DNA from: Olsenella sp.
Lineage (GTDB): Bacteria > Actinomycetota > Coriobacteriia > Coriobacteriales > Atopobiaceae
Assembly: GCA_022648325.1 (NCBI GenBank)
Contig: JALCMG010000001.1
Span: forward strand, 1-64,000
Direction: 5' to 3'
DNA: 64,000 bases
Made by a program: the position numbers and the translations under genes. Positions within the stretch are counted from its first letter, which is position 1, and each line of letters begins with the position of its first letter. The notes under the pieces were generated by a model. That model had not been told where the DNA came from. It worked only from the letters and a program-made list of their open reading frames with translations, and searched no databases. Positions 8,064-16,951 of this stretch are shown in pieces.

Positions 8064-8092
8064 CTTTGAGGTCGCAGTTTGCGACCTCAAAG
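8064..8092. promoter_or_regulatory. Second ORF6N-associated palindrome
   Basis: Perfect 13-bp arms (CTTTGAGGTCGCA / TGCGACCTCAAAG) flank GTT, 21 bases past the ORF6N stop. It could act as a terminator hairpin, but its near-identity to the internal palindrome at 7343 argues for protein binding. Confidence 0.6.
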
Positions 8093-8226
8093 TCAACCTA
8101 CTATTTCTTTTTGATTCCGCGGAATGTCAGCGAGGCGTCTGCCGCATCTTGGTTTTGGGCATGCTGACGCTCGCCCCTGCTACAATGGGGCTTGCGGGAA
8201 TACGGCTGGCATCGGGTGGAGTCGGG

Positions 8227-9445
8227 CTAGCCGTTATTCTTTTCGTAGGGCTTCCCGTCGCGCAGCATGGCGTACATGACGTTCAGCCTCCTCCGCGCGA
8301 GCGCGGTCACCGCCGAGTTGTAGCCGCGTCCCTCCGCCCTCTTTCTGTCGTAATAGGCCCGCGACTCGTCGCAAAACAGAATCGACTTGCTGGCCGACAG
8401 GACGAGCACCCTCTTTAGCCTGCGGTTGCCGCCGCGGGGCTTGGTCACGGAATGGACCGCCTTCCCAGACTGCCCGGCCCTCGGCGCGAGCCCGGCGTAA
8501 GCGGCCGGCTTGGCCGCCGAGTCGAACCTGGAGATGTCGCCGACCTCGGAGAGGAATGTTGCGCAGGTTACGGCGCCCAGGCCAGGAAGCGTCATGAGGG
8601 TTTGTGCCTCCGGCATCTCGGCAGGCGCCGCGTCCCTCCTGGCCGCCACCCCCTTGCGCGACTTCAGCGTAGCGAGCAGGCAGGCAGCCTCGAGCCTGAT
8701 GAGCCCCTCCGTCCCCTCGGCGCCTGGCAACGACACGGTCTGGCGCGAGACGACGTCGAACGGCTCGTCGATCCTTGAGAGCGCAGCCGGCCCCATGCCC
8801 TTCTTGGGCCTGGCCCGGCGCCCCACGTTCCCGCGCCCGGCCTTCTTGAGACCCGAACGCCCGCCGCACCTCGCCAGGACGGCCAGGCGGAGCTGGCTCT
8901 GGATGCGCTCGCCCCCCCAGATGCGCCTCGAGGGCCGGGCACGTGGCCAGCAGCAGGTCGTGGAGCCTGTTGCTGGCCCTGGTCGCCTCCTCCGTGAGCT
9001 CGCGGCCGTACGACATGAGGGCCGCCAGCCGCAGGCGGGCGCCGCTTTTGCCGCCAACGGGCTTGGCGAGGCGCGGCAGGCCTGCGGACACCCCCGCGAT
9101 CACGAGGGCGTCGTGCGCGTCGGCCTTCACCTCGCCACCGTACGTCTCGACGGCCTGCGCCATCGCCTCGGACGTTATGAACCCGCGTGGGACGCCCATG
9201 TCGTCGGCCGCGGCGAGCAGCGGCGCCGACATGCTGCCGGGCTGGCCCGCCACGATCGTCGTCCTCCCGGATTCCAAGATGCGGGAGGGGGCGCCGCGGA
9301 TCTCCCCCTCGCCCTGCCCTGTCCTCTCGTCGAGCGGGACCTCGCCCGTTCGCCTGCCGATCGCGGCGAAGTGGTGCGACCACTTTCCAACGTCGACGCC
9401 GCAGCTGATGTCGGATTCACGTTCCGTCCGGCTCCTTCCGGTCAT
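8227..9445 (-). pseudogene. IS110-family transposase, frameshifted in a C7 run
   Basis: The N-terminal DEDD RuvC-like domain starts at ATG 9445 (GVDVGKWSHHFAAI; a later segment reads VETYGGEVKADAHDALVIA). The C-terminal Transposase_20 domain is in another frame (LMTLPGLGAVTCATFLSEVG, FDSAAKPAAYAGLAPRAGQS, ending PYEKNNG). The two frames meet at a run of seven C on the plus strand near 8910. Joined, the protein would be about 405 aa, the normal IS110 length. A single indel has therefore inactivated an otherwise complete gene, unless it is a sequencing error. Confidence 0.85.
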
Positions 9446-9850
9446 GAGGAGCTGGCGTTGTGCCACGGCGCCGGCCACGGCATCACCTTGGGGGAGCAGG
9501 CTGCGCCGAAGCGCGCCTCGACATCGACCCATCGGCTATCAGCCGGCGCCAGCGAACCCGGCGGCATGGCAAAAAAGACCATCGGGACAGCCGCACGGGG
9601 CCAAACCGGGACCGTCGGCCACCAGCGTCGGACAATCCTCCTTCCCTTGCGTCCGATGAAGCCATTGTAGGGACGTTCGGAGCTTCTGACAGCCTATAAC
9701 GGCCACACCGGATCCGCCGGCGCTCAGCACCAGGCGCATCCTCGAGTCATGCATCGCCTGGCATTCCAATGATAGGAAGAAGACAAATCAAAGTCCGCAC
9801 CCTCTTTTTTGGTTATATTATTAGAGCTTGAGACCGATAAGCTTAGTTAT
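9446..9850. other. IS110 upstream non-coding end and encapsulin upstream region
   Basis: No gene is visible. IS110-group elements carry a structured non-coding bridge/seek RNA upstream of the transposase, which here would lie in 9446 to about 9780 (minus strand). I see several GC-rich inverted segments but cannot delimit the RNA or the element end by eye. The sequence turns AT-rich at about 9780, where the encapsulin promoter region begins. Confidence 0.4.
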
Positions 9851-9871
9851 TATTGGTTTTGGTCTACCTAA

Positions 9872-9891
9872 CGATATCAACACTGATATCG
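9872..9891. promoter_or_regulatory. Palindromic operator candidate upstream of the encapsulin operon
   Basis: CGATATC-AACACT-GATATCG, with perfect 7-bp arms, lies 21 bases before the ferritin-like start codon. A wider inverted pair (AGACC 9831-9835 / GGTCT 9861-9865) flanks an AT-rich, promoter-like tract. Iron- or redox-responsive control would fit the cargo, but no known box matches exactly. Confidence 0.5.
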
Positions 9892-9912
9892 AATGTTGAA
9901 AGGAGCTGCACG

Positions 9913-10290
9913 ATGTTTGGAAATCCCTTCTCCGCCAACGTAGAGCGGAAGATGACCAAGGAAGAGCTGGTCCAGGCAATCAGAGCAGACCTATCAGGTG
10001 AGCTCGAGGCCATCTATGGCTACGACGCCCACGTTCAGGCCACGGACAACCCAGTTGCCAAGGCCGTTCTCTCTGACATCCGGGACGAGGAGAGGGCCCA
10101 CATGGGCGAGCTCCTCACACTCCTGAAGTACCTCGACCCGCAGGAAGGCGTCCAGTACGACTCCGGCGCGCGCGAGGTGGAAGAGATGCTGGAAGAGCTG
10201 GGCATCACGCCCGTCGAGCTACCGCAAGTCATTGAGGCCAACAGCGCAGGGACTGACAACGCCAGCACCATCGGCAGTCTCAAGGAATAG
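9913..10290 (+). CDS. Encapsulated ferritin-like protein (encapsulin cargo)
   Basis: The protein has 125 aa from ATG 9913, after GAAAGGAGCTGCACG; earlier in-frame starts lie in the promoter. It forms a two-helix ferritin half-fold: helix 1 has DLSGELEAIYGYDAH and helix 2 has DIRDEERAHMGELL, giving the E, E..H iron ligands expected of EncFtn, which builds its ferroxidase site by dimerisation. The C-terminal tail ends STIGSLKE, a clear encapsulin-targeting peptide of the (L/T)xIGSL type. The shell gene follows 12 bases later in the same operon. The protein should oxidise Fe(II) inside the shell for iron storage and oxidative defence. Confidence 0.9.
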   Translation: MFGNPFSANVERKMTKEELVQAIRADLSGELEAIYGYDAHVQATDNPVAKAVLSDIRDEERAHMGELLTLLKYLDPQEGVQYDSGAREVEEMLEELGITPVELPQVIEANSAGTDNASTIGSLKE

Positions 10291-10302
10291 GAGGTCTTAG
10301 CA

Positions 10303-11085
10303 ATGGATTACCTGATGCGTGATGACGCACCGTTGACAGACTCACAGTGGGCCGAGATTGACGCCAAGGTGATCGCCGCCGCCAAGGCCGTGCTCACTGG
10401 CAGGCGTTTCCTCGACATCTATGGGCCACTTGGCTCGGGCATCCAGATGCTCGAGGTTCCCTCCACGCAGGGAGGCCCCAAGAAGGCGACCGAGATTCCC
10501 TTGCTCAGCACTGACTTCACCCTTGCCTGGCGCGACATCCAGGCAGCGGAGCGCATGGGCATTCCCCTGTCCTACTCTGAGGTCCTCGTGGCGGCGACCG
10601 ACTGCGCCCTTCAGGAGGACAAGATGATTTTCCTGGGCAGCAAGAAGTACGGTGTCGAAGGCCTTCTGACCCTTCCTGGCGCCCAGGTCATGGACGCAGG
10701 CGACTGGTCTGAGGGCGAGGGCGCCTTCCTCGATGTCGTAGCGGGACTCCAGGGCCTTATCCAGAACCAGGTCTATGGTCAGAAGGCACTGGTGACCAGC
10801 CCTGACGTCTACGCCCAGCTGCAGAGGATCCAGCCGGGCACCGGCGTGCTCGAGAGCAAGCGCATCCAGAAGCTCATTGAGGGTAAGATCTTCCAGACGC
10901 CCGTTCTTCCCCAGAGGACGGCCCTCCTTGTCGCCTGCAGCGAGCAGAACATGGACCTCGCCATAGGCCAGGACATGACCGTGGGCTACCTTGGCACCAC
11001 CGGTCTCGATCATGAGTTCACCGTGCTCGAGACAGCGCTGCTGCGCGTCAAGAACCAGAACGCCGTTATCAGGTTCCAGTTCTAG
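10303..11085 (+). CDS. Encapsulin shell protein (family 1)
   Basis: The protein has 260 aa, the usual length for HK97-fold family 1 encapsulins. Recognisable segments are YLMRDDAPLTDSQWAEIDAK at the N-terminus, ARRFLDIYGPLG-like sequence around residues 32-43, the E-loop region and the C-terminal stretch HEFTVLETALLRVKNQNAVI. Sixty copies typically assemble into a 20-24-nm protein compartment. The cargo gene directly upstream carries the docking tail. The operon is intact, although it lies inside a heap of mobile-element debris, so it may be a selected cargo of that island. A terminator follows at 11171. Confidence 0.95.
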   Translation: MDYLMRDDAPLTDSQWAEIDAKVIAAAKAVLTGRRFLDIYGPLGSGIQMLEVPSTQGGPKKATEIPLLSTDFTLAWRDIQAAERMGIPLSYSEVLVAATDCALQEDKMIFLGSKKYGVEGLLTLPGAQVMDAGDWSEGEGAFLDVVAGLQGLIQNQVYGQKALVTSPDVYAQLQRIQPGTGVLESKRIQKLIEGKIFQTPVLPQRTALLVACSEQNMDLAIGQDMTVGYLGTTGLDHEFTVLETALLRVKNQNAVIRFQF

Positions 11086-11170
11086 GCTCGGCGCCATGGC
11101 CAGATTCCAGCCATAAGGTCTCTGACCAATGCCGCGTCAGGTCCATGGCCTGGCGAGGAGCACGTGCAAA

Positions 11171-11210
11171 CGCGCCCCCGAGGACAACGTCTTCGGGGAC
11201 GCGTTTCTTC
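11171..11210 (+). terminator. Terminator of the encapsulin operon
   Basis: A 15-bp stem with two wobble pairs (11171-11185 and 11189-11203) and a 3-nt loop is followed by TTTCTTCC. Confidence 0.75.
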
Positions 11211-11298
11211 CTAACGGGGATTCATTCCTCTTCGAGATGCCCCCCCTTGTGGCGAGGCGACCGGTGCCCTGGCCTCTCTCGTGAGCTGCGGCCGCTTC

Positions 11299-11815
11299 CT
11301 ATGCCTTGAAGATTGCCTGGTCCAGATTGACAATGATGTCGTCCACTTCCTCCTTGCGACGATGTGAGCTGATGCTGCGCGCGATGCCGATGACGGATGC
11401 GGCGCAACCTGCTGCAGCCAGGGCGCAGATGCCCGCTATCGGCAGCTCGTCTCCCGTCTGCGGGAGCTCGCCGCCGGGCGTCGGCACCTCGGGAGTCTCA
11501 GGCGGCACGAGCTCGACCGTCTGCCCCTCGTCGTTCACGTCGGCGTGCGACGCTACCTCCTGGCCGTCCAGGGTGAGCGACTCGAAGGCCACGACCGCGT
11601 GCCCGGAGAGATTGGCCCCGTCGAAGGTGACGTGGCTCTCGCCCGTGGTCTTGCTGGTGATCTTGAAGGGCACGTTGGCCAGGCGGCTGTAGTCGTCTTC
11701 GCCCGCCTTCACGAGCTCAACGTCGCCGCGCTTCGCCTGCTCGGTGGACTCACCCTCGGGCGTGAGCTCGAGCACGGCCTCGTGGCCCGCATCCTCATTG
11801 GCGGGGCGGCGCGCC
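11299..11815 (-). pseudogene. LPXTG-anchored VaFE-repeat surface protein, 3' remnant
   Basis: The frame contains part of a Cna-B/SpaA-like domain (RLANVPFKITSKTTGES), then a thioester/VaFE-type repeat end (TFDGANLSGHAVVAFESL), a Pro-rich wall-spanning stretch, LPQTG, a hydrophobic helix (AGICALAAAGCAASVIG) and a charged tail. This is the C-terminal end of a sortase-anchored adhesin. The 5' end runs into an antisense IS110 relic at about 11815, and the join between the Cna-B and VaFE parts is shorter than in intact proteins, so it is a deletion product. A second VaFE fragment lies at 18716-19000. Confidence 0.75.
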
Positions 11816-11817
11816 AG

Positions 11818-12400
11818 GCCTTCGCACACTGCCTGACCTGCGTGAGGTGCGCCAAGACCGACAAGCGCCAGCTTGAGAAGCAGGCGAAGGAAGAGGCACG
11901 CAGGGACAGGCGGGCCGCTGCGCGCGCCCTCTCCTGCATCAAGGGCATAGACGAGATAAGCGCATTCTGCCTGGCCGCAGAGGCTGGCTGTCTCCCGAGG
12001 TTCCCCACCGCACCGGAGCATGCGAGCTGGTGTGGACTTATCCCCTCCGAGCACTCGTCGGGCGAGAGGGGGGCAAGGGGGCACATCACCAAAGCGGGCA
12101 ACGCCGCGTCGAGGAGGGCGCTCGTCGAGGGCGCCTGGCGCCATGCGGGCTGCTCAGCGAGGCCCAAGCAGATCCCTAACGAACGGGACGCGCCCGCTGT
12201 CATGCGCCCGCGCGGCAATGCCTGCACAACACGGCTCGTCGGCCGCTGTGAGCGGCTCCCGCGCACAGGAAACGGCCAGTCTTTCCGCTGTCGCCTGCGC
12301 CCGCGAGCTCGCCTGCTGGGCCTGGGAGATGGGCTGTGGGGTGGAAGGCGCCTATCACAGGCAGCCGCCTCTGCATCCCATGGGCATCTCTGCCAGGAGG
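11818..12400 (+). pseudogene. IS110-family transposase remnant
   Basis: The C-terminal Transposase_20 domain is recognisable (CIKGIDEISAFCLAAEAG, then WCGLIPSEHSSGERGA and ITKAGNAASRRALVEGAW). The end of the protein continues in another frame (ACARELACWAWEMG, about 12300). The N-terminal domain is missing. This relic differs from the IS110 at 8227 and has inserted in, or recombined with, the surface-protein gene. Confidence 0.75.
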
Positions 12401-12730
12401 GGCCTGCGGCCCTCGACGCACTGCCGGGAGCCGCTCGCGACTCCTTTTTTGGACAGCTGCGAGGCCGCGTCCGCCGCAAGGGCGACGCTCGCACGAGGCC
12501 CCCAGGCGAAGAGTCGAGCTGCGGCATCACGCCCCCTACCAATCGCTGGGCCCTATGACCGGGCAGGGACACGGGCACAAGCCCGCGAACATTAGCTTGC
12601 CAGGCGAGCGTCGACCAAGAGATACGTGCCCGCAGGCCCATCCCTGGTTATGGAAGTAATGGCCGCTTGGCAACGCTTCTCTCACATTAAAGAAAGGCCA
12701 GGGGCTTTTCGCCGCCGGCCTCCAGTTTCA
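12401..12730. other. Non-coding degraded region
   Basis: No gene is visible. The sequence is IS-flank-like up to about 12650, with a GC-rich hairpin region (12685-12722) just before the att remnant. Confidence 0.4.
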
Positions 12731-12776
12731 TGGTCGGGACGATAGGATTTGAACCTGTGATCTCCGGGTTATGAGC
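12731..12776 (-). other. att remnant: diverged copy of tRNA 3' end
   Basis: The T-arm and anticodon-side segment (GGATTTGAACCTGTGATCTC, then GGGTTATGAGC) and the terminal TGGTCG match the tRNA-fMet 3' end. The acceptor-stem bases between them differ. It is an old left-end att site of a second integrative element; an arm-repeat array and an integrase relic follow. Confidence 0.7.
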
Positions 12777-12898
12777 GATCCAGAGGGCATTTCATACCGT
12801 TTCCAGCGGTTCCAGAATTGCGGCGAACGGTACCTGACTGTGGTTTTCCCATTCTCCACGTTCGGTGCGCTCTGGGTTTCCTGCCCTTCCGACATCCG

Positions 12899-12944
12899 TT
12901 TGTCGGTCATTTGTCGGTTCCGATGTCGGTGAGAATGTCAGCTA
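12899..12944. repeat. Integrase arm-type direct repeats, array 3
   Basis: The units are TTTGTCGGTCA, TTTGTCGGTTCC, GATGTCGGTGAG and AATGTCAGCTA. The last one or two are decayed. Confidence 0.55.
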
Positions 12945-12964
12945 AAACGGACGTTTGGAGGACT

Positions 12965-13165
12965 GATGGAGTGCGCGAGCAGGAGACCTGAGGAGGCGCG
13001 GCGACACCGACCAGTGGGAGGTGACGCTGAACCACAGGGAAGCCTGAAAGGCTCTACTGCACCGTGAGGGGCAGGACGAGGCGGGCAGCCGGGAAGGCGC
13101 GCGACGAGCTCATCGTGCAGCTCGAACTGGAGGGCGGGGCTGCGGTGCTCAGGGCCTAGCGCGCA
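12965..13165 (+). pseudogene. Integrase N-terminal remnant (copy 2)
   Basis: Fragments in shifting frames read like the arm-binding domain of the integrase at 5870 (RRRGDTDQWEVTLNH, then TVRGRTRRAAGKARDELIVQ). The rest of the gene is missing. Confidence 0.65.
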
Positions 13166-13357
13166 TAGCGCTGCGCTGGACGTAGGCGCTGCCGGAACCT
13201 ACTCGAACCCGAAGTTCAACCTCCGCAGGCCGTCGTGCCTGCGAGACCATCGGGCGGGCCGTTTTTACTCGAACCTACTATGCCCCACTATGCCCTCTGG
13301 TAATAGCCCTGCGCCTGCCCTTACCTGCGAAACGCCCGATGACCGAGCTCTTCCCTG

Positions 13358-14712
13358 CTATGCCCTGCGGAGGTCATAGTACTGGGATGGGTCCGTCGGG
13401 CGCGTGCCGTGCCAGTCGAGGATGCCCCTCTCCGAGAGCGACTTCAGCGCCGTGCGCGCCACCTTGGCGCTGCGTCCCAGATGGCCGGCCAGCTCCTTGA
13501 CCGTCACCCTCCCCCTACCGTACACGTACTGGAGAGCGGCAAGCTCGTACTCACCCAGGGCGCAGGCCACGTCCTCGCCGATGTCACTCGCGATCGTGTC
13601 GCCCCGGCGCAGGACGCGCGAGGTCGCGCTGTTCTCGAGCGTGAGCCTCACCGAGGCGCCGTTCGGCTCCGAGAAGGTGGGCTCCCTCAGGAAGAAGCTC
13701 GCCATCTCGTCGTATATGCGCTGCACGCCCTCGTTGAGCTCCCTGACCCAGCCGAACTCGACCAGGGTGCGCGCGATTGTGGGGTTGCGCGACCAGCGGG
13801 TGTACTTCATGTTCTCGAGCGTCACGATGTTGGGAAGCTTGCCCGGGCTCGCTATCTCGAGGCGGTCGTCGTACATCATCACGCGGATGTGGTCGCCGCT
13901 CATCGCGTAGTCGCGGTGCGTGACCGCGTTAACGAGTCCCTCGAACCAGGCGAACTCCGGGTACTCCGGTATGACCTTGAACCTGCCGTCGTCCCCGAGG
14001 TACTGGAACTCCCTCAGCTGGCTCGAGATGAACTCCTTCGCGTCCTCGATGGTCTTGGAGAGCGGCCCGTCGAAGGTCCTGCCCTTGACTATGTTGAGCC
14101 TGCGCCCCGTCTCCATCTTGCTGCCGTCGAGGCGGATGACGCGCACCCGCGCCCACGGCATGAACCTGGATGGGCTCTCCGAGAAGAGGAGCACGCCCGC
14201 GTTGGTGAGGCGGCCGTCCTGGAGGAAGCCGCAGCTCCGGAGGACCTGCTCGTCGCTCGCCTCCGTGCCGAGCTCGGCCTTGTAGCGGGCCATCACCTCG
14301 GGGTCCACGTCCCCCATCGAGGAGCGCCCCTGCACCTCGTCCTCGTAGCGGCGCTGGTTCTTGTCGTACTCGAGCTCCAACACCTGGTCGCGCTCGAGCT
14401 CGACGCTGCTGTCCTTCTGGCGCAGGAAGACCGCCCTGTCGCTGCGCCTGGATATGGCATGGCCCGACGAGGGGCTTATCTCGAGCACGAGGACGCAGTC
14501 GTCCTCTCCTCGCAAGTTGGTGACGGGGATTCGCACGGGACGGACCTCCGGCACAGGCTCGCCCCCTGCGAGCGCAGCCCGATCGAACTCCTCGATGCCG
14601 CGCGCTCCGCCCCTCTTGAACCCGGTCACCGTGCCGTCATCCTCTATCCCGATGACCAGCTGTCCGCCTCGGCGAAGAGGCCAGGGTCGTTGTCGTCCAA
14701 TGGCAGCTGCAT
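13358..14712 (-). pseudogene. AlbA_2/RecG-like ATP-binding transcriptional regulator, frameshifted at the 5' end
   Basis: ATG 14712 follows TAGGAGACGCAC, but the frame breaks about 45 bases in. The AlbA_2 strand GQLVIGIEDDGTVTGF resumes in another frame, and the region between is too short for a full AlbA_2 domain, so DNA has been lost. The remaining 423 codons are open: an AlbA_2 tail, an HATPase_c_4 domain (LVNAVTHRDYAMSGDHI, DDRLEIASPGKLP) and a C-terminal winged helix (VTVKELAGHLGRSAKVARTA). Intact members such as the paralogue at 19380 are DNA-binding regulators often linked to phage or mobile-element control. This copy is probably non-functional. Confidence 0.75.
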
Positions 14713-14723
14713 GTGCGTCTCCT

Positions 14724-14759
14724 AAAAACCAGAAAGGGCGCAGTCCCGTCCCTTCTGGC
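14724..14759 (-). terminator. Terminator of the RclA-like gene
   Basis: A 10-bp stem (CCAGAAAGGG at 14729 paired with the complementary arm at 14749-14758) precedes TTTTT when read on the minus strand, right after the reductase stop. Confidence 0.7.
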
Positions 14760-16147
14760 TAGCCGAGTAGGGCGTTGAATACCTCCGAGGAGCTGGGATG
14801 CGTGTAGATGCCCTGCCCAAGCTCGGTTGCGCTCACGCCGTGCGCCATGCAGACGGCGACGGTGTTGATGAGCTCCTGCGCGTCCGTACAGAGGAGGGCC
14901 GCCCCAAGGATGAGGTCCGTCTCCGTGTCCACGATGAACTTCGCCATGCCCTCGCTCTCGCCGAGGATCTTGGGGCGCGGCATCACCGCCAGGCTCGCGA
15001 TCGGCGCCTTTTTCACCGCATACGGCCTGCCAGAAGCCGCGGCCTGCTCCTCAGAGAGGCCCACCGTCGCGAGCGGGGGCTCCAGGAAGGTGGTCGTGGG
15101 CACCGTGCGGCCAGCGGTGCTGCGGCCCGTCAGGCCGGGGTAGGCCTCAGGCCAGACGTCGGCGAGAATCACGCGGTGGTCGTCGAAGGAGACGTAGGTG
15201 AACTGCGGGCCGCCGTTCACGTCACCGGCAGCCCAGACGCCCTCGACGGAGGTCCTCAGATGCTCGTCCACCTTGATGGCGCCCCGCTCCGTGAGCTCGA
15301 TGCCCGCTACAGCGACATCGAGCGCAGCGACTTCCGGGCGACGGCCCACGGCCACGAGGGCCGCATCGGCAACGACGCTGCGGCCGTCCTCCAGGATCAC
15401 TTGCACGGCGCCGTCCACGTCCTCAAAACGCTGCGTCCGCGCCTGGCAGACGAACTCGACGCCCCGGGTCCGCAGGATGTCCGCGGCACAGGAGGCGACG
15501 TCCTCGTCGAAGCGGGAGAGGGGCCGCGCGGCCGTCTCGAGCAGGGTCACCTTGGTGCCATACGCCGAGAACAGCGTGGCGAACTCGAGGCCGATGGGAC
15601 CACCGCCGACGATGGCGAGCTGTGCGGGCAGATGCTCGATGTGCTGGATGGAGGTGGAGTCGAAGACGCGGGGCAAGTCGATACCCGGGAGGCCGGGCCT
15701 AAAGGCGGCAGACCCGGTGTTGACCACGATGCGCGGGGCGCTCATGCGCACGACACCCTCCGCCGTATCGACGGCGACCTCATGAGGACCTACGAAATGG
15801 GCCTCTCCCACCACGACCTCAACGCCCGCATCGGCCACCATTTTGAGATTGGCGGCGTTGAGCTTGGCGATGAAGCCGTCACGGTGCTCCTGGGAGCGCG
15901 CGAACGCGGCAGCTGCCTCGGCGGGGTCTGCGGCGCCAACGCTGGCGCGCCTATGGCGGTCGGCATCCACCAGCAGTGTTTTGGTCGGGATGCAGGCGAT
16001 GTTGATGCAGGTGCCGCCATACATCTGAGGGTCTCTCTCAATTAGGGCAACTGAATCGCCGGCCTTGGCTCGCTTCATCGCAATAGTCTTGCCCGCCTTG
16101 CCGAAACCGATGACCAACAAGTCATAGGTATGAGCCATAGCAACCAT
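14759..16147 (-). CDS. RclA-like flavoprotein disulfide reductase (hypohalous/hypothiocyanous acid defence)
   Basis: The protein has 462 aa from ATG 16147, chosen because AGAGGAGACTGGG precedes it. It is a class I pyridine-nucleotide disulfide oxidoreductase. The FAD-binding start is DLLVIGFGKAGKTIAMK, and the redox-active cysteines lie in YGGTCINIACIPTKT (CxxxxC). The NAD(P)H site reads VGGGPIGLEFA, a second FAD motif is GVWAAGDVNG, and the C-terminal dimer-interface motif is YTHPSSSEV. The GFGKAGKT and INIxCIPTK features are those of RclA and the related hypothiocyanous acid reductases rather than of lipoamide or mercuric reductases. It has its own terminator and sits among mobile-element relics. 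Protection against host-derived oxidants is a reasonable role, but the exact substrate is inferred. Confidence 0.8.
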   Translation of the reverse strand: MVAMAHTYDLLVIGFGKAGKTIAMKRAKAGDSVALIERDPQMYGGTCINIACIPTKTLLVDADRHRRASVGAADPAEAAAAFARSQEHRDGFIAKLNAANLKMVADAGVEVVVGEAHFVGPHEVAVDTAEGVVRMSAPRIVVNTGSAAFRPGLPGIDLPRVFDSTSIQHIEHLPAQLAIVGGGPIGLEFATLFSAYGTKVTLLETAARPLSRFDEDVASCAADILRTRGVEFVCQARTQRFEDVDGAVQVILEDGRSVVADAALVAVGRRPEVAALDVAVAGIELTERGAIKVDEHLRTSVEGVWAAGDVNGGPQFTYVSFDDHRVILADVWPEAYPGLTGRSTAGRTVPTTTFLEPPLATVGLSEEQAAASGRPYAVKKAPIASLAVMPRPKILGESEGMAKFIVDTETDLILGAALLCTDAQELINTVAVCMAHGVSATELGQGIYTHPSSSEVFNALLG

Positions 16148-16390
16148 CCCAGTCTCCTCTACCGAACGGAACTGCCAGCATGCACGTATGTGCAAAGCTT
16201 AGAGCAAAATTCTGCACAATCCAGGCAAGGAAACCAATGCGCACCCGGTCCTGGGGCCCAGGGTCAAGAGCGTGGCACGGGCATGGCAGCCAGGGCGAGC
16301 ACAGCCGCAACGCTAACGTACACGCCTCCGGTGCACAGTCACGCGGCAGCTACGCCGTTTTTCGAGCGGCTTCTAACCTGCCAGAAAAAA
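16148..16390. other. Non-coding upstream region of the RclA-like gene
   Basis: No supported gene is present. The promoter of the reductase should lie here; I see no clear operator. Confidence 0.3.
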
Positions 16391-16452
16391 TTTTTGGCAA
16401 TCACGTGGTGGTCACGTTGGCGGTCACTTTGGCAGTCACAATGTCGGTCAGA
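16391..16452. repeat. Integrase arm-type direct repeats, array 4
   Basis: Five units lie in tandem: TTTTTGGCAATCAC, GTGGTGGTCAC, GTTGGCGGTCAC, TTTGGCAGTCACA and ATGTCGGTCAG. They sit directly upstream of the third integrase relic and form the best-preserved array in the window. Confidence 0.65.
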
Positions 16453-16487
16453 AACGGCTGTTGAAAACCGAGTGGAAGGAAGTGGGG

Positions 16488-16688
16488 ATGCAGAGCCTTA
16501 CCTACACCAGCCGTGGTCTGGGGAGACGGAGAAACGGCGACCGGTGGGAGGCGGTTCGCTCGCACACCGACCCCGTGACGGGCGAGGTCGTGAGGATGTT
16601 CCACACGGTCGAGGGGAAGGCGCGCCGGCAAGCAAAGCGCGCACGCGACGCGCTCATCCTCGAGCTCGTGCGTGCAAGGACGGCCTAG
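16488..16688 (+). pseudogene. Integrase N-terminal remnant (copy 3)
   Basis: Sixty-six codons are nearly identical to the first 55-60 residues of the integrase at 5870 (MQSLTYTSRGLGRRR, DPVTGEVVRMFHTVEGKARR). The upstream 50 bases and the ATG context are conserved too. The frame then stops at TAG. It is a recent truncation compared with copy 2. Confidence 0.85.
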
Positions 16689-16951
16689 TGAACTGCAACA
16701 GGCTCGATTACGTAGCCGATTTGACAGACCACATTGTCCCGTGCGCCGCGCAGACGATGGAGTTCCTAGAGGCCGCTAAAGATGCTTCGGCCGAAGAAGA
16801 CGAGTGAAAGGAGGGCGCAGACGCTCTTGGTATAAGCGAGAATAGCTATAGGTTTCTCAGCGATGCTACAGCTGCCATATCGGGGGCGGCTGACGGCCCA
16901 TCTGCAAACAGGTTTAATTTTGAGTGACGGTCCCGCACTAGGGATATACGA

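Noticed and set aside
11545..12558. A 337-codon plus-strand ORF as one protein
   Set aside because: Only about 11818-12170 matches IS110 transposase; the rest is antisense adhesin sequence and out-of-frame tail.
16130..16807. A 225-codon ORF across the third integrase relic
   Set aside because: It crosses the arm repeats and is out of phase with the recognisable integrase sequence; only the last 39 codons could be a small gene and nothing supports that.
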